Source of the DNA: Sphingobium sp. | GTDB lineage: Bacteria; Pseudomonadota; Alphaproteobacteria; Sphingomonadales; Sphingomonadaceae | Direction: 5' to 3' | DNA: 8,511 nucleotides | Assembly: GCA_017745115.1 (NCBI GenBank) | Contig: JAGIAA010000059.1 | Location: 1-8,511, forward strand | Shown: piece by piece, positions 7,798 to 8,511 of the stretch | Layout of the letters: each line of letters opens with the position of its first letter | Position numbering within the stretch: position 1 is the stretch's first letter | Translations under genes and position numbers: made by a program | Notes under the pieces: generated by a model | Databases searched by the model: none | What the model was told of the DNA's origin: nothing | Seen by the model: only the letters and a program-made list of their open reading frames with translations

Positions 7798-7981
7798 CCG
7801 CAGGTCCCGAGGGGTACGGGTCGAATGCAGTCGGCTTGTGCTCGTGGACGCTATCCAGGCTCAACGTGCGCAGCGCGGCGAGCATCTGCGCGCGATAGTG
7901 GACGAAATTGGCGATGATCACGGACGAGGCGGCAACCAGTGCAGCGACGAACAGGAGCGAGCCGATCGCATAGAACACCAT
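7745..7981 (-). CDS. small single-pass membrane protein, possibly SOS-induced
   Basis: A 78-residue protein of unknown family. Residues about 3-26 (from FYAIGSLLF to VIIAN) form one hydrophobic membrane segment with no charged residue. It is followed by HYRAQMLAALRTLSLDS, which could be a short amphipathic helix, and then a proline- and arginine-rich tail. Support for it being real: the clear membrane segment, an AAAGG about 9 nt before the ATG, and an upstream region with promoter-like elements and an exact alphaproteobacterial LexA box. Its last 17 codons plus the stop lie antisense to the 3' end of pssA, and that tail reads like a low-complexity by-product of the overlap. Small single-pass proteins under SOS control in alphaproteobacteria include Caulobacter SidA, a division inhibitor. 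No sequence similarity to it is claimed; the function is unknown. Confidence 0.7.
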   Translation of the reverse strand: MVFYAIGSLLFVAALVAASSVIIANFVHYRAQMLAALRTLSLDSVHEHKPTAFDPYPSGPAVRTRLDRPGRPAPRLAA

Positions 7982-8011
7982 AGGAAGAACCTTTCTGTCT
8001 GCGATGCAACG

Positions 8012-8026
8012 GACTCGATTCGAATC
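8012..8026. promoter_or_regulatory. three adjacent GANTC (CcrM methylation) sites
   Basis: GACTC (8012-8016), GATTC (8017-8021) and GAATC (8022-8026) are contiguous. The last two form the 10-bp palindrome GATTCGAATC. GANTC is the target of the cell-cycle adenine methylase CcrM in alphaproteobacteria, and methylated sites near promoters are bound by GcrA. The cluster lies between the predicted transcription start and the ATG of the small membrane-protein gene, in its 5' leader. Whether it acts in regulation is inference. Confidence 0.55.
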
Positions 8027-8043
8027 AGTTCCGCTCGCTCTAT

Positions 8044-8058
8044 GTTCCCTATTTGTTC
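8044..8058. promoter_or_regulatory. LexA (SOS) box, alphaproteobacterial type
   Basis: GTTC (8044-8047), a 7-nt AT-rich spacer (CCTATTT) and GTTC (8055-8058) match the alphaproteobacterial LexA consensus GTTC-N7-GTTC exactly. It lies 62 bp upstream of the small membrane-protein start and covers the predicted -10 region of its promoter, a classical repressor position. Another GTTC half (8028-8031) lies 12 nt to one side. The rpsB start is 281 bp away, so that gene is an unlikely target. Confidence 0.65.
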
Positions 8059-8078
8059 TTATTTCGTAGATGCGTCAA
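8050..8078 (-). promoter_or_regulatory. candidate promoter of the small membrane-protein gene
   Basis: On the minus strand TTGACG (complement of 8073-8078, 5 of 6 matches) is followed at 16-18 nt by an AT-rich -10 candidate (ACAAAT, CAAATA or AAATAG in complement of about 8049-8056) inside the LexA box. The -35 is good; the -10 is ambiguous. Transcription would begin near 8043, giving a leader of about 60 nt. Confidence 0.4.
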
Positions 8079-8096
8079 GACCGGCGGTAATTTTCT

Positions 8097-8170
8097 CCGT
8101 TTCGGCTAAATTTCGCGGCTTTGGCATTGAGGTGTCGGGCGGTGAAGGCCCGCGCGGTCCCGCGAAACGG
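8097..8170. repeat. distant 8-bp inverted repeat in the rpsB upstream region
   Basis: CCGTTTCG (8097-8104) and CGAAACGG (8163-8170) are exact inverted complements, flanked outside by AATTTT and AAATT that can also pair with a small gap. Inside, CGCGG near 8111 can pair with CCGCG near 8153. This could fold as a long imperfect stem. No gene is recognised in 8080-8210; short open frames here on both strands lack protein-like sequence. Confidence 0.3.
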
Positions 8171-8211
8171 AAATTCACACCGGGTGCGCTGAACACGAGG
8201 GGCCGGCTCCA

Positions 8212-8249
8212 TTGACGCCCTTGCCAATCGCGGCATTTTCGACTAGGGG
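8212..8249 (+). promoter_or_regulatory. rpsB: candidate rpsB promoter
   Basis: TTGCCA (8221-8226, 5 of 6) and TAGGGG (8244-8249) are 17 nt apart. An alternative -35, TTGACG (8212-8217), would pair at 16 nt with CATTTT (8234-8239). The first choice resembles the other -10 candidates of this window, which all begin TAG. Transcription would start about 8256 and give a leader of about 84 nt. Confidence 0.4.
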
Positions 8250-8266
8250 CGCCCACCTAACCCACA

Positions 8267-8312
8267 TGGGGCTCGCTACATACCGGTGCCGCTTCGCGGT
8301 CACTGAGCCCCA
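8267..8312 (+). promoter_or_regulatory. rpsB: structured rpsB mRNA leader
   Basis: TGGGGCTC (8267-8274) pairs exactly with GAGCCCCA (8305-8312). Nested inside, GTGCCGC (8286-8292) pairs with GCGG-CAC (8296-8303, one bulged T at 8300) around a TTC loop. The structure ends 27 nt before the ATG and leaves the ribosome-binding site free. Leader-based feedback by ribosomal protein S2 is known in E. coli; whether this hairpin serves that purpose is inference. Confidence 0.45.
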
Positions 8313-8323
8313 GAGGACTAACC

Positions 8324-8331
8324 GGAAAGGA
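8324..8331 (+). promoter_or_regulatory. rpsB: strong ribosome-binding site of rpsB
   Basis: GGAAAGGA lies 8 nt before the ATG at 8340. It is one of the two clearest Shine-Dalgarno sequences in the window (the other precedes the cupin gene) and fixes the rpsB start. Confidence 0.75.
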
Positions 8332-8339
8332 ACTTACTT

Positions 8340-8511
8340 ATGGCGGCTCCTGTCGTCACCCTGCACCAATTGATCGAGGCCGGCGCGCACTTCGGCCACC
8401 AGACCCACCGCTGGAATCCCCGCATGAAGCCGTACATCTTCGGCGAGCGGAACGGCATCCACATCCTCGACCTCTCGCAGACCGTGCCGCTCTTCGCGCG
8501 CGCCCTGGACC
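8340..8511 (+). CDS. rpsB: 30S ribosomal protein S2, 3' part beyond window
   Basis: Ribosomal protein S2 of the small subunit, on the body-head junction of the 30S particle. The visible 57 codons begin [20 protein letters not shown] and continue with [20 protein letters not shown] and HILDLSQTV, the conserved S2 N-terminus ([16 protein letters not shown] and IHIIDL). The frame stays open to the end of the window. The start is supported by the strong ribosome-binding site and by the usual S2 N-terminus. The neighbouring tsf gene expected next would lie outside the window. Identification is secure. Confidence 0.98.
   Translation, partial: MAAPVVTLHQLIEAGAHFGHQTHRWNPRMKPYIFGERNGIHILDLSQTVPLFARALD

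Noticed and set aside
8059..8256. Minus-strand 65-codon frame in the pssA-rpsB gap, and an overlapping plus-strand 125-codon frame (7838-8215)
   Set aside because: No ribosome-binding site or protein-like composition. The plus frame runs over the LexA box and the small membrane-protein gene.
8340..8358. LexA control of rpsB
   Set aside because: The box lies 281 bp upstream of the rpsB ATG, outside its promoter candidate, and ribosomal protein genes are not known SOS targets.

Overview
The window is a GC-rich chromosomal core segment of an alphaproteobacterium, most likely of the order Sphingomonadales. This rests on the protein sequences (eukaryote-like NADP isocitrate dehydrogenase, short alpha-type phosphatidylserine decarboxylase), on the psd-pssA-small ORF-rpsB gene order, on an alphaproteobacterial LexA box (GTTC-N7-GTTC), and on genes whose -10 elements sit so close to the ATG that leaderless mRNAs are likely. 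The assignment is from memory of such genomes, not from a search. No mobile element, CRISPR array, tRNA or rRNA was seen.

Layout. Bases 1-2019 hold the 3' three quarters of alaS. A small cupin gene (2093-2488) follows on the same strand, then a DUF2059-like reading frame that begins at or near the cupin stop and lacks an obvious ordinary start (about 2485-2919). Convergent to these, with a 1-bp gap, lies a KefB/YbaL-type CPA2 cation:proton antiporter with a C-terminal NAD-binding TrkA-N domain (4702 to 2921). Upstream of it on the same minus strand is icd (6012 to 4789). The two are separated by a perfect 13-bp hairpin and a separate antiporter promoter. From the icd-psd divergent region the plus strand resumes with psd (6175-6921) and pssA (6937-7797), which make phosphatidylserine from CDP-diacylglycerol and then decarboxylate it to phosphatidylethanolamine. 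The window ends in the start of rpsB (8340 onward), preceded by a structured leader.

The most interesting part is the 360-bp region between pssA and rpsB. A small minus-strand gene (7981 to 7745) encodes a 78-residue protein with a single N-terminal membrane segment. Its upstream region contains an exact GTTC-N7-GTTC LexA box placed over the -10 region of a TTGACG promoter. Between this and the start codon are three back-to-back GANTC sites, the CcrM methylation motif. A DNA-damage operator, a cell-cycle methylation cluster and a tiny single-pass membrane protein together resemble the SOS-induced division inhibitors of Caulobacter (SidA type). This is an inference from architecture, not from sequence similarity.
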